Assembly (NCBI RefSeq): GCF_900116495.1
Contig: NZ_FPAY01000001.1
Coordinates: 496,001 to 560,000 of the forward strand
DNA length: 64,000 bases
DNA from: Arthrobacter sp. ov118
GTDB lineage: Bacteria > Actinomycetota > Actinomycetes > Actinomycetales > Micrococcaceae
Direction: 5' to 3'
Of the stretch, positions 34,493 to 42,576 are shown piece by piece (position 1 is the first letter of the stretch; every line of letters begins with the position of its first letter). Under the pieces are notes generated by a model that was not told where the DNA came from, did not search any database, and saw nothing but the letters and a program-made list of their open reading frames with translations. A program made the translations under genes and the position numbers.

Positions 34493-34540
34493 GGCAGCGA
34501 AACCCCGGCCGGCTGCAGCCGGCCGGGGTTTCGCTGCCTC
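34491..34540. terminator. Perfect 50-bp palindrome, bidirectional terminator
   Basis: Two 25-base arms are exact complements with no spacer (centre CTGCAG at about 34513-34518). The palindrome begins inside the ATPase TGA codon. It stands between this gene and the convergent ycnI gene, so it can end both transcripts. Confidence 0.85.
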
Positions 34541-34567
34541 CTGCTCCTCGCGGCTTACTCGGTCCGG

Positions 34568-35290
34568 TTACTTGGTCCGGGCGGGACGGGTGCGGACCAG
34601 GGCCGTGACGCCGGCGGCAAGACCCAGCAGTCCGGCCACCAGCCCGATCCAGCCAGCCGCGGAGCCGGCATCACCGGAGTCCGAAGTGCTTTCCGCGGCG
34701 GCCGGCGACGCCGGTGCTGCCGCCGCGGCGTGGCCGGTCTCTGCGGCTGTGGTCACGAACGAGGGTGCCGGGTGTCCGGGTTCGGCCTGGCCTTCAGCCG
34801 TTTTCTCATCCCATTTCACCACTGTCCCGTCGGTGTACGTCTGGGCCACGGGCAGGACCACGGTGGTCCCGGCATCCGGAAGGACGCCGACGGAGAGAGC
34901 GAACGCCTGGTACTCGTTCTGGCCGATCTGGTGTGCCTCGTCGGCCGTCCAGACGACAGAACTGGGCGCCTTGGTGACAGTGGCGCCAGAGACGGTGACG
35001 GGCTTGGGCAGATCAGTCGTGGTGACGACGGCTTTCCAGCCCTCGACCGGCTTCACCGACACTGAGGTGAGCGGGGTGTCCGTGGGCAGGGCGACTTCGA
35101 GCTTGCTGGTCTTGGCCGTGGGGGATTCGTTGGGCACGTTGAAGGTCAGGTGGGTGTAGCCGCCGGCGGTGGTGTCGTCCGGATCGACGTGGACGTGGGC
35201 CGAGGCGGCTGCGGCGCCGACGGCGAGCAGGCCGGCGGTCATCGTGGCGGCTGCGGCAGTCTTGAGGGTACGGCGCAGGGAGGTCTTCAT
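34568..35290 (-). CDS. ycnI: YcnI-family (DUF1775) copper-related protein
   Basis: This 240-residue exported protein has a signal peptide (about residues 1-30, ending ASA) directly followed by HVHVDPDDTTAGGYT, the N-terminal His region used for Cu2+ binding in YcnI. The DUF1775 domain covers residues about 31-165. An Ala/Pro-rich linker leads to one C-terminal membrane segment (GWIGLVAGLLGLAAGVTALV), so the protein should be anchored outside the cell membrane. ATG at 35290 is chosen as it gives a proper signal peptide with AAAGG upstream. The next gene upstream encodes a membrane protein with His-rich loops, as seen in other copper loci. Confidence 0.9.
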   Translation of the reverse strand: MKTSLRRTLKTAAAATMTAGLLAVGAAAASAHVHVDPDDTTAGGYTHLTFNVPNESPTAKTSKLEVALPTDTPLTSVSVKPVEGWKAVVTTTDLPKPVTVSGATVTKAPSSVVWTADEAHQIGQNEYQAFALSVGVLPDAGTTVVLPVAQTYTDGTVVKWDEKTAEGQAEPGHPAPSFVTTAAETGHAAAAAPASPAAAESTSDSGDAGSAAGWIGLVAGLLGLAAGVTALVRTRPARTK

Positions 35291-35398
35291 GGCAGGGTGC
35301 CTTTCACAAACGGGGCGGGAAACGGCCGGCGCAGTGTCCGGCCTGGAAGCAGGCTGCCGCCCCCACTCCCTGTCCACAGCGTGAACGGCGGGATGGTC

Positions 35399-36007
35399 TT
35401 AGGCGGCGGGAAGGCACTCCGGAGGTCCGCGCCGGGCGGGGAGGCGCCGGCCGGCACGTCCCAGCGGGACGGTTCTGGAGGCCATGCAGGGCCAGGTGGG
35501 AGCGGGCACGATCGCGACGGGCTCCGGCGTGCAGATCAGCGGCCAGAACCATGAGGCTATGGCTGCCAGCGCCCGCTCTCCGCGGGCCAGCAACAGGGCA
35601 GTGCCGAGGGTTGCCGCCGCATGCGCAGCGAACATGGCGGCGTCCATGCCCGCGGCAGTAGCGGGCATGACGGCGTCGAACACATCCGGCGACAGCGCGG
35701 CGGCCGCATGACCGGAATGGACATGCGCCGCGGGTTCCGGGACCGCCACAGGCCGCCCGGCTGAGAGCGCACCGAATGACCAGTGAAGCCAGGCCTGCCC
35801 GGCGGTGAGCAGCCCGGTCAGGACAGGAAAGGACAGCCGGAACCGGGTCAGGAACGCCGTCGGGACCATGGCCACGGCACACAGCGCCGTCAGGATCACC
35901 GGATGCGGGAGCTGCCCGCCGCCGGCCAAGTGCCCACCCGCGGCCAGCGCCAGAATGACGGATCCGATGAGGCAGGTGCGGAACAGCCGGAAGGAGGCAC
36001 GCGTCAT
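35399..36007 (-). CDS. Membrane protein of a probable copper locus, function unknown
   Basis: This 202-residue protein has about four hydrophobic segments, including LIGSVILALAAGGHLAGG, ILTALCAVAMVPTAFL and FAAHAAATLGTALLL. A His-containing loop (AAHVHSGHAAA) lies between the second and third. I recognise no defined domain. It precedes ycnI by 108 bases on the same strand, and the pair resembles copper-uptake or copper-chaperone loci with a small membrane partner. That role is inferred from neighbour and histidines only. Confidence 0.65.
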   Translation of the reverse strand: MTRASFRLFRTCLIGSVILALAAGGHLAGGGQLPHPVILTALCAVAMVPTAFLTRFRLSFPVLTGLLTAGQAWLHWSFGALSAGRPVAVPEPAAHVHSGHAAAALSPDVFDAVMPATAAGMDAAMFAAHAAATLGTALLLARGERALAAIASWFWPLICTPEPVAIVPAPTWPCMASRTVPLGRAGRRLPARRGPPECLPAA

Positions 36008-36141
36008 GCTGGGCGGTCCTTTCCGGGTTCTTGGCTCAAGGTTGGAATCCGCTTAACATCCTACCGATCGGCCGACACGCACCACTCCCCCGACCGGGCA
36101 TGATGCGACTCGGATGACCACCCCTGAGTAAACTCGGCAAC

Positions 36142-37029
36142 ATGGAATTTTCGGCGGCGGAGAACGAGCCCCCGTTTCTGCGGGAAACCGGCCTCGCAGC
36201 AGACAGTGGCGGGAAGCCTGCCGGGGAGGCAGCCGTTGACACCGCCGAGGCGGTGTCGAACAACCGCGTGCTCGACGCCGTCGCCCGTGCCGGTTTCGCC
36301 GTCATGGCGCTGCTGCATGTGGTGATCGGGGCCATCGCCGTCGCCCTGGTTCTGGGCGCTCCGGGCCAGGCCGACGCCACCGGCGCCATCGAACAGCTCG
36401 CCGCCAATCCTTGGGGTCCGGCTGTGATGTGGGCAGCGTTTGTCGGCTGCGCGGGACTCTCCATCTGGCAGCTGTGTGAAGCGACGCTGCGGGCACGCCG
36501 GCTCCCCCGCGGCCAACGGCTCGGCAAGCTTATTTCCTCCGGTTTCCTCGGCATCGCGTACGGCAGCATCGGACTCAGCTTTGCCGGCTTCGCGCTCGGC
36601 CGGCCCGGCGATTCCGGCGACTCCACACGGGACTTCAGCACCGCCGTCGTGCACAGCCCCTTCGGCGTACCGCTCCTGATCGGTCTTGGCCTGACGATCA
36701 TCGGCATCGGCATCTACTTCATCGTCAAGGGCTTCGGCAAGAAGTTCAAAGAGGAGCTGCACCATTTCGAGGGGACCAGGCGCGGACGGCTGGTCAGCGC
36801 GCTCGGTGTCACCGGCCACGCGGCCAAAGGAGCGGCACTGATCCTCACCGGACTGCTGTTTGTCATCGCCGCGGCCACCAACAACCCGGGCTCCTCCACC
36901 GGGCTGGACGGGAGCCTCAAGGCCCTGAGGGACCATCCCTTCGGCCCGTACCTGCTCCTGGCGATCGGCGCAGGCTTCATCGCCTACGGCGTGTTCGCGC
37001 TGGTCAGGGCCCGCTTTGGCCGGATGTAG
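36142..37029 (+). CDS. DUF1206 membrane protein
   Basis: This 295-residue protein contains the three repeated two-helix units of DUF1206. Each begins with a short arginine/alanine-rich helix followed by a hydrophobic pair, as in LDAVARAGFAVMALLHVVIGAIAV and VTGHAAKGAALILTGLLFVIAA. Six membrane segments are expected. The role of the family is unknown. TAAACT lies seven bases before the ATG with no ribosome site, another possibly leaderless message. It is convergent with topoisomerase IB and ends at a small hairpin with a TTTTA tail. Confidence 0.85.
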   Translation: MEFSAAENEPPFLRETGLAADSGGKPAGEAAVDTAEAVSNNRVLDAVARAGFAVMALLHVVIGAIAVALVLGAPGQADATGAIEQLAANPWGPAVMWAAFVGCAGLSIWQLCEATLRARRLPRGQRLGKLISSGFLGIAYGSIGLSFAGFALGRPGDSGDSTRDFSTAVVHSPFGVPLLIGLGLTIIGIGIYFIVKGFGKKFKEELHHFEGTRRGRLVSALGVTGHAAKGAALILTGLLFVIAAATNNPGSSTGLDGSLKALRDHPFGPYLLLAIGAGFIAYGVFALVRARFGRM

Positions 37030-37054
37030 CGCCCCGTAGCTGGACGCTGAGGTT

Positions 37055-37070
37055 GCGGCCCGACGGCCGC
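37055..37070 (+). terminator. Small hairpin between DUF1206 and topoisomerase genes
   Basis: GCGGCC and GGCCGC pair around CGAC, followed by GCGCGTTTTA. It is in the convergent gap, 25 bases after the DUF1206 stop. Confidence 0.5.
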
Positions 37071-37077
37071 GCGCGTT

Positions 37078-38070
37078 TTAAGCCCCCAGGGGGACAACGT
37101 CCTCGCCCTGGTAGAGCAGGGCCCGGATTTCGGATTCGGCCGAGTCCCGGCGTTTGGGGTCGATGGTCTCCCCGGCGGCGAAATGGTCCAGCAGCCGGGG
37201 ATCGACGTAGCTCTTGCGGGCGATCGACGGCGTGTTTCCCAAAACCGCGGCGGCATCGACCATGGCGCGGCTCACCGCCCGCTTGCGCTTTGCGGTCTTG
37301 GCCTGCGGCCCGCTCTGCGCGAGGCTGACGGCAGCCGCTACGGTTCCCCGCAGGGTGCGGAAGTCCTTGGCCGTGAAATCCTCCCCCGTGCGCTCTTTGA
37401 CGTACTCGTTGATGTCAGCGCTGGACACCGGGTGCCAGCGGCCCTTGGCTTTGTAGGCCAGCAGCCGGGCGTTGCCGCCGCGCCGCTTGAGCTGGCGCAC
37501 GACGGCGGCGAGGTCGGCGTCCTCGATCCGTGATTCCCAGGTCTTGCCGCTCTTGGCGGGGAAACTCAGCCGGATCTCGTCCTTGCGCACGCGGACGTGG
37601 GCGCACAGCAGGGTGGCGAGGCCGTGGCTGCCGTTCTCGTTCGTGTAGCGCTCGGAACCCACCCGGAGCGAACCGCTGTCCAGCATCCGGAAGGCGGCCG
37701 CCAGCACCCGCTCCCGGCTGAGCCCCTCGGAACGCAGGTCCATGGTCACGAGGCGGCGGGCAGTAGGGAGGGTTTCGGCAAGCTGGAGGGCCCGGTCGAA
37801 CTTGAGCCGGTCCTTCTTCTCGCGCCAGCCCGGATGGTAAATGTACTGGCGGCGGCCCACCGCGTCCAGTCCCGTCGCCTGGATGTGCCCGTTGTCGTAC
37901 GGGGCAATCCAGACGTCGGTCCAGGCCGGCGGAATGCCGATTTGTTCGAGCCGGTCCCGCACCGGGCCGGGCGGCAGCGTGGACCCGTCCAGGTCCTTGT
38001 AGCTAAAGCCGGTGCCGGCGCGAACCCGGCGGTAGCCGCGGCCGGATGCGTTGCTGCGACGGAGCCTCAT
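37078..38070 (-). CDS. DNA topoisomerase IB (poxvirus type)
   Basis: This 330-residue enzyme relaxes supercoils by nicking one strand. The N-terminal domain (FSYKDLDGSTL, PPAWTDVWIAPYDNGHIQATGLD) and the catalytic domain are both complete. Active-site elements visible are RRLVTMDLRSEG, the KAKGRWHPVSSADIN lysine loop, FRTLRGTVAAA and the nucleophile tyrosine in ARKSYVDPRLL. ATG at 38070 begins RLRRSNASG; an earlier frame start at 38112 lacks homology. Bacterial copies of this type are common in Actinobacteria and are accessory to gyrase. The dispersed palindrome copy 2 lies just upstream. Confidence 0.92.
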   Translation of the reverse strand: MRLRRSNASGRGYRRVRAGTGFSYKDLDGSTLPPGPVRDRLEQIGIPPAWTDVWIAPYDNGHIQATGLDAVGRRQYIYHPGWREKKDRLKFDRALQLAETLPTARRLVTMDLRSEGLSRERVLAAAFRMLDSGSLRVGSERYTNENGSHGLATLLCAHVRVRKDEIRLSFPAKSGKTWESRIEDADLAAVVRQLKRRGGNARLLAYKAKGRWHPVSSADINEYVKERTGEDFTAKDFRTLRGTVAAAVSLAQSGPQAKTAKRKRAVSRAMVDAAAVLGNTPSIARKSYVDPRLLDHFAAGETIDPKRRDSAESEIRALLYQGEDVVPLGA

Positions 38071-38113
38071 GACGCTAAGCCTACTGACTACCGCCGGTTT
38101 CCGCCCATACACA

Positions 38114-38176
38114 GCAACGCGGGGTCACTTCGCGCCCCTAAATCCTTGTGGATTGGGCGTGAAGTGACCCCGCGTT
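38114..38176. repeat. Dispersed palindromic element, copy 2
   Basis: 23-bp arms (38114-38136 and 38154-38176) match at 22 positions. The 17-base loop can itself fold (AATCC-TTGT-GGATT). The arm core CAACGCGGGGTCACTT is shared with copies 1 and 3. It lies 15 bases beyond the ferredoxin reductase stop. Confidence 0.88.
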
Positions 38177-38190
38177 GTTTGGTGTTGGGG

Positions 38191-39657
38191 TTAGAGCTGG
38201 GCGGCGACTCCGCCGCGGGAAATGGCCACCATCTCCTCGCGCGGGACCACCTTGACGCGTTCGCGGGCCACCTCAACCCCGTGTGAGGTGCCGGCCGCCG
38301 TCGCCGTCTCGCCCAGGGCACGCTCGTGCGCGTCGAGGGCCAGCCAGCCCTCCCAGGTGGTGAACTCCACTCCGCGGCTCTCCAGGAGTTCGACGACGGC
38401 CTCCGGGGCCGGCGCCGCGGCCAGCGGCAGGGTCTCGCGGTCCTCGAGCACGTAGGTCACGGTTTCGAGGGCGTCGCCCTTGGTGTGGCCGATCAGGCCC
38501 ACGGGTCCGCGTTTGATCCAGCCGGTCGCGTAGAGCCCGGGGACGTGGGTGCCGGAGGCATCCAGGACGCGGCCGCCGTCGTTTTGCACAACGCCCTTGC
38601 TGTGGTCGAACTCGACGTCGGGCAGGGCGGAGCCGAAGTAGCCGATGGCGCGGTACACGGCCTGGACCGGGTAGTCGACAAACTCGCCGGTCCCCCGGGC
38701 GTTGCCGGTGCCGTCCAGTTCGGTGCGCTCAAACTTGATCCCGGCGACGCGGCCGGGGGTCTCGGCGTCGTCGTACACCTCCACGGGGCTGTGCAGGAAG
38801 TGCAGGTGCAGCCGGCGGGATGCTGTGAGTTCGGAGAGGTCCTCGGGCTGTTCGGCGATCCAGTTGGTGAGCGTGCCCACCATGGTCTTGGTCTGGTTGT
38901 TGCTCTGGATCTGCCGGTCGGATTCGGCGTCGAACTCGAAGTCTTCCGGGTAGAGGATGATGTCGACGTCCTTGGAGTGCGAGAGTTCGCGCAGCTCCAG
39001 CGGGGTGAACTTGACCTGGGCCGGTCCGCGGCGGCCGAAGACGTGCACGTCGGTGACCGGAGAGGACTTCAGCCCGGCGTAGACGTTGTCCGGGATTTCC
39101 GAGACCAGGAGGTCATCGGCGTGCTTGGAGAGCATGCGGGCCACGTCGAGGGCCACGTTGCCGTTGCCGATCACGGCGATTTCCTTGGCCTCCAGCGGCC
39201 AGTCACGCGGTACGTCCGGGTGGCCGTCGTACCAGGAGACGAAGTCAGCGCCGCCGTACGAGCCCTCGAGTTCGATGCCCGGGATGTTCAGGTCCGCGTC
39301 CTTGATGGCGCCGGTGGCGAAGATGACGGCGTCGTAGTGGGTGCGCAGGTCCTCGATGGAGAGGTCCGTGCCGTAGTCAACGTTGCCGAAGAACCGGATG
39401 TCGCCGCGGTCCAGGACCTTGTGCAGGGCGTTGACGATGCCCTTGATGCGGGGGTGGTCGGGGGCCACGCCGTAGCGGATCAGGCCGTAGGGTGCCGGGT
39501 AGCGGTCAAAGAGGTCGATGCTGACGGTGAGTTCACCGCTCTTGACGGCCTCGCTCTTGGTCAGGATGTCCGCGGCGTAGACGCCGGCGGGGCCGGAACC
39601 GACGACGGCGACGCGCAACGGGCGGGCAGCGGTTCCTACGGTGGTGCTAGTTGACAC
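38191..39657 (-). CDS. fprA: FAD-dependent ferredoxin-NADP+ reductase, copy 2 (sulfur-linked)
   Basis: This 488-residue flavoprotein is a close paralogue of the gene at 17422-18858 and shares the same FAD (GSGPAGVYAADIL), NADP (IGNGNVALDVARML) and C-terminal (RGPVGLIGHTKGDA) motifs. The start is GTG with AAAAAGGAA nine bases upstream. It is downstream of cobA on the same strand, in the middle of sulfur genes. In Corynebacterium a homologue (fpr2) is in the cys cluster and supplies electrons to sulfite reductase; the same role is likely here. No ferredoxin gene is visible in the window, so the carrier must be encoded elsewhere. Confidence 0.92.
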   Translation of the reverse strand: MSTSTTVGTAARPLRVAVVGSGPAGVYAADILTKSEAVKSGELTVSIDLFDRYPAPYGLIRYGVAPDHPRIKGIVNALHKVLDRGDIRFFGNVDYGTDLSIEDLRTHYDAVIFATGAIKDADLNIPGIELEGSYGGADFVSWYDGHPDVPRDWPLEAKEIAVIGNGNVALDVARMLSKHADDLLVSEIPDNVYAGLKSSPVTDVHVFGRRGPAQVKFTPLELRELSHSKDVDIILYPEDFEFDAESDRQIQSNNQTKTMVGTLTNWIAEQPEDLSELTASRRLHLHFLHSPVEVYDDAETPGRVAGIKFERTELDGTGNARGTGEFVDYPVQAVYRAIGYFGSALPDVEFDHSKGVVQNDGGRVLDASGTHVPGLYATGWIKRGPVGLIGHTKGDALETVTYVLEDRETLPLAAAPAPEAVVELLESRGVEFTTWEGWLALDAHERALGETATAAGTSHGVEVARERVKVVPREEMVAISRGGVAAQL

Positions 39658-39685
39658 GGCTGTGTTCCTTTTTCTTCTGCATCCG

Positions 39686-39737
39686 TTGCTCCATAAACGC
39701 GGTTTTGGGGCTCTTGATAAGGGCCGTTATGGAGCAA
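39686..39737. repeat. Inverted repeat between cobA and the ferredoxin reductase
   Basis: TTGCTCCATAA (39686-39696) and its complement (39727-39737) are 11-bp perfect arms with a 30-base spacer. It lies in the 90-base gap between two genes on the same strand and may attenuate or protect the transcript. Confidence 0.6.
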
Positions 39738-39747
39738 TCGACGGGTG

Positions 39748-41019
39748 TTAGGGGGTCAGTACGCGGGTCTTGGCAGTGCGGGGTTTGTTCGGGGCGGTGG
39801 TGCTGTAGTCCGCGGTCTTGAAGTGCGACGGCGCGAACGGGCTGACGCGGACCACGTCGCCGATCACGATCACGGCAGGGTTCGCGACGCCGACGGCCTC
39901 CGCCTGGTCCGCGATGGTCCCCAGCGTCCCGATGGTTACCCGCTGGTCGGGCAGGTATCCATTCTCTACGATGCCAACCGGCGTGCCCGCTGGCAAACCG
40001 GCCTGCGCCAGGGAGGCCGCGGAATCACGGAGCTGGCCCACGCCCATGAGCAGGATCACGGTGTGGTCGGCGCGGGCCGGGACCTCGGAGAGCTCTTCGT
40101 GGCCGGTGACCACGCTGAAGCCCTTGGCCAGCCCGCGGTGCGTGACGGGGATGCCGGCCGCGGCCGGGACGGAGGTCGCGGAGGTCACGCCGGGGACCAC
40201 TTCAACGTCCACGCCGTTGTGACGGCAGAACTCGGCTTCCTCACCGCCGCGGCCCAGGACATACGGGTCACCGCCCTTGAGTCTGACCACGCGGTGGCCC
40301 TGACGGGCTTCGTCGACCAGGATCCGGTTGATCTCGGCCTGCGGGACCGGGTGGTGGCCGGGGGTCTTGCCGACCTCGACGACACGGACGTCGGGGGCGA
40401 GTTCGCCCAGCAGCTCGCGCGGGCCGAGGCGGTCTGCGACCACGACGTCGGCCTGGCCCAGGAGCCGGCGGCCGCGGACCGTGATGAGCCCGGTGTCGCC
40501 GGGCCCGCCGCCGACAAGGGCCACACTGCCGGTGGAAGCCCGGCGCCGGCGCAGCGGGAGGTCTCCGGCGTCCAGGGCGGTGGCGACGGCGTCGCGCAGG
40601 GCCATGGCCCGGCGCGGGTCTCCCCCGGCGTTGACAGCGATCTTGACGTCATCGACGACGGCGACGGCGGGCGTCCAGGCTGCGGAGGCTTCGTGGTCGG
40701 AGGCGTTGACGCACCAGATGCGTTGCGCCTCGGCGTCGGCGGAGACGCGCGCGTCCACGGCGGGATCGCCGGTGGCGGTCTGGACGAACCAGACGCCGTC
40801 GACGTCGGACGGACCGTACCGGCGGGGCTCCCAGCTCAGGAGACCGGCGCCGGCAAGTTCAGCCATTGCAGGTGAGGCATCGGGGGCCACGACGGTGACG
40901 CGGGCGCCGGCGTCGAGCAGTCCCTTGGCGCGCCGCGCGGCCACGGGGCCGCCGCCGACCACCAGCACGGGACGGCCGAGGAGGCGCAGCGCCGTGGGGT
41001 AAATGTCCTGAATTGCCAT
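39748..41019 (-). CDS. cobA: Siroheme synthase-type uroporphyrinogen-III C-methyltransferase
   Basis: This 423-residue protein has two parts. Residues 1-150 form a CysG-B-like precorrin-2 dehydrogenase domain (RPVLVVGGGPVAARRAKGLL). Residues about 165-415 form a SUMT methyltransferase (VALVGGGPGDTGLITVRG, DVVVADRLG, RLKGGDPYVLGRGGEE, PVTHRG). It makes precorrin-2 and siroheme for sulfite reductase together with the CbiX-type chelatase at 50360. ATG at 41019 lies exactly six bases after TATCGT, indicating a leaderless message. The promoter carries the same GTGA-N6-GTTTC box as cysI. Confidence 0.93.
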   Translation of the reverse strand: MAIQDIYPTALRLLGRPVLVVGGGPVAARRAKGLLDAGARVTVVAPDASPAMAELAGAGLLSWEPRRYGPSDVDGVWFVQTATGDPAVDARVSADAEAQRIWCVNASDHEASAAWTPAVAVVDDVKIAVNAGGDPRRAMALRDAVATALDAGDLPLRRRRASTGSVALVGGGPGDTGLITVRGRRLLGQADVVVADRLGPRELLGELAPDVRVVEVGKTPGHHPVPQAEINRILVDEARQGHRVVRLKGGDPYVLGRGGEEAEFCRHNGVDVEVVPGVTSATSVPAAAGIPVTHRGLAKGFSVVTGHEELSEVPARADHTVILLMGVGQLRDSAASLAQAGLPAGTPVGIVENGYLPDQRVTIGTLGTIADQAEAVGVANPAVIVIGDVVRVSPFAPSHFKTADYSTTAPNKPRTAKTRVLTP

Positions 41020-41077
41020 GCATCGACGATAGGGCGGCGTCACATTGCGGAACAACGGTACGGAAACACCAGTTCAC
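41020..41077 (-). promoter_or_regulatory. Sulfur-type promoter of cobA
   Basis: On the minus strand: GTGA (41077-41074), N6, GTTTC (41067-41063), N7, TTGTTC -35 (41055-41050), N18, TATCGT -10 (41031-41026), N6, ATG. The layout matches the cysI and ssu-leader promoters base for base in spacing. Confidence 0.72.
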
Positions 41078-41116
41078 GCAAGGTAACGCCGCGTCACATA
41101 GTTGGGGGCACCGTGC

Positions 41117-41413
41117 TTACTTCACCGCAATGAGTTCGACCAGTTTGATGTCGGGGTCCTTGGCCAGCAGGGCGGGGCCGTGTTCGCCGAGGGCGGCCGG
41201 GATGGCACCGCTGAGGTGGGCCTGCCGGTCCTCCTCGGTGTCAAAGCTGTCGAAAATGCCGAAGGTGTTCTCGCTGACCCGGAAGGCGTACCAGGTCCGG
41301 GTCCCCGGCTCGTTGAGCACGATCTCCCGGCCCCCATTGAGGAAGTCCCAGACGTCCTGTTCCTTTCCCGCTTTCGCTTCGACCAGGGCCAGCACGCCAA
41401 ATTTTGCCGCCAC
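41117..41413 (-). CDS. Antibiotic biosynthesis monooxygenase-type (ABM) small protein
   Basis: This 98-residue single ABM-domain protein has a ferredoxin-like alpha/beta fold (KFGVLALVEAKAGKEQDVWDFL, TRTWYAFRVSENTFGIFDSFDTEEDRQAHL). The start is GTG at 41413 with a perfect AAGGAGGT six bases upstream. Proteins of this size act as small oxygenases or putative quinol-type detoxifiers, but the substrate cannot be known. It stands alone between cobA and the ABC transporter operon. Confidence 0.85.
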   Translation of the reverse strand: MAAKFGVLALVEAKAGKEQDVWDFLNGGREIVLNEPGTRTWYAFRVSENTFGIFDSFDTEEDRQAHLSGAIPAALGEHGPALLAKDPDIKLVELIAVK

Positions 41414-41525
41414 AGCGACCTCCTTGTAATCAGTCGTGGAATCGCGCTTGGAATGGGCCGCAATCCGGCCTCTAGGCGCGAGTGTAGGCCTGTGCCTGAG
41501 CCCGGGCAAGGGCCCCGCAACCAAA

Positions 41526-41590
41526 GCAACGCGGGGTCACTTACGGCCCAAAAACCCGAAGGAATTGGGCGGTAAGTGACCCCGCGTTGC
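41526..41590. repeat. Dispersed palindromic element, copy 3
   Basis: 25-bp arms (41526-41550 and 41566-41590) match at 24 positions with a 15-base loop. The arm core CAACGCGGGGTCACTTAC is shared with copy 2 for 16 bases. It lies 47 bases beyond the ABC permease stop. Confidence 0.88.
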
Positions 41591-41637
41591 GGTAGATGCG
41601 GCGGGTCGGGGGGTGTCGGCTGAGCGGGTTGCCGGGC

Positions 41638-42576
41638 CTAGCGGGTGCTGCCGGCGAGGAGGCCGCGACGGCGGAGCAACCGCTTTTCGACCGGGGCGAA
41701 GACGAGCAGTTCGATCAGGATGCCGACGGCGAGGATCAGCAGGATGGCGCACATGACGATGGTCATGTCGGACAGGACCCGGCCCTGGTCCAGCAGGGAA
41801 CCGAGGCCAAAGCCGATGGTGCCGCCCACGGCAATGATTTCCGCGGCCATGAGCGACCGCCAGGAGAAAGCCCACCCCTGCTTCAGGCCGCCGAGGTAGC
41901 CGGGCAGCGCGGCCGGCAGGATGATTTGCAGGGCGAGCTGGAGCCGGGAGGCGCCCAGGACCTTCCCGACGCTGCGGTACTGCGGCGGGATCTGGTCCAC
42001 GCCGGAGATCAGCCCGTTGATGATCGAGGGAATGGCACCCATGAACACCACGAAATACACCGTGGCATCAGTGATCCCGAACCACAGAATGGCCGCCGGC
42101 ACCCACGCCACGGACGGCAGCACCTGCAGCCCGGAAATCAGCGGGCCGAAGGCCCGCCGAAGCGGTGCCACCTGGGCCAGCAGCAGGCCCACGGGGGTGG
42201 CGATCACCACGCTGATGAGGAAGCCGACAACTCCGCGCTGCAGCGAGGTCCAGACGGCCTCCTGCAGCTTGCCCTCGCCCCACAGGATGCCGATCTGGCC
42301 GAGGACGTCCAGCGGTCCGGGCACGACGTCCCGGCGCTTGAAGCCGAGGGAGACGTAGAGCTGCCACGCAACCAGCAGCACGGCCAGGGCCGCGACCGGC
42401 AAGAGGATCCGGCTCCAGTCGATGCCGGCCTTACGCCCGGCATCGGACTGGAGGGAATCGAGCCCGGACTCCAGCTCGCGCAGGTCTTCCTTGCCGCTGG
42501 AGGAACGGGTCAGGGCCGCGTGCACTTTGCGGGTCTCGGCCGGGGCTTCCACCACGGGGAGTTGGTTACTTGGCAT
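41638..42576 (-). CDS. ssuC: Sulfonate/nitrate/taurine-type ABC permease
   Basis: This 312-residue permease has about six membrane segments and the EAA-type loop (RSVGKVLGASRLQLALQIILPAALPGYLGGLK) that contacts the ATPase. A charged N-terminal region of about 60 residues is longer than in typical SsuC. ATG at 42576 overlaps the end of the ATPase gene by 11 bases. The three genes (binding protein, ATPase, permease) form one operon in that order. Sulfonate is preferred over nitrate or taurine because the locus sits among sulfur assimilation genes; the exact substrate is not decided by sequence. Confidence 0.87.
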   Translation of the reverse strand: MPSNQLPVVEAPAETRKVHAALTRSSSGKEDLRELESGLDSLQSDAGRKAGIDWSRILLPVAALAVLLVAWQLYVSLGFKRRDVVPGPLDVLGQIGILWGEGKLQEAVWTSLQRGVVGFLISVVIATPVGLLLAQVAPLRRAFGPLISGLQVLPSVAWVPAAILWFGITDATVYFVVFMGAIPSIINGLISGVDQIPPQYRSVGKVLGASRLQLALQIILPAALPGYLGGLKQGWAFSWRSLMAAEIIAVGGTIGFGLGSLLDQGRVLSDMTIVMCAILLILAVGILIELLVFAPVEKRLLRRRGLLAGSTR

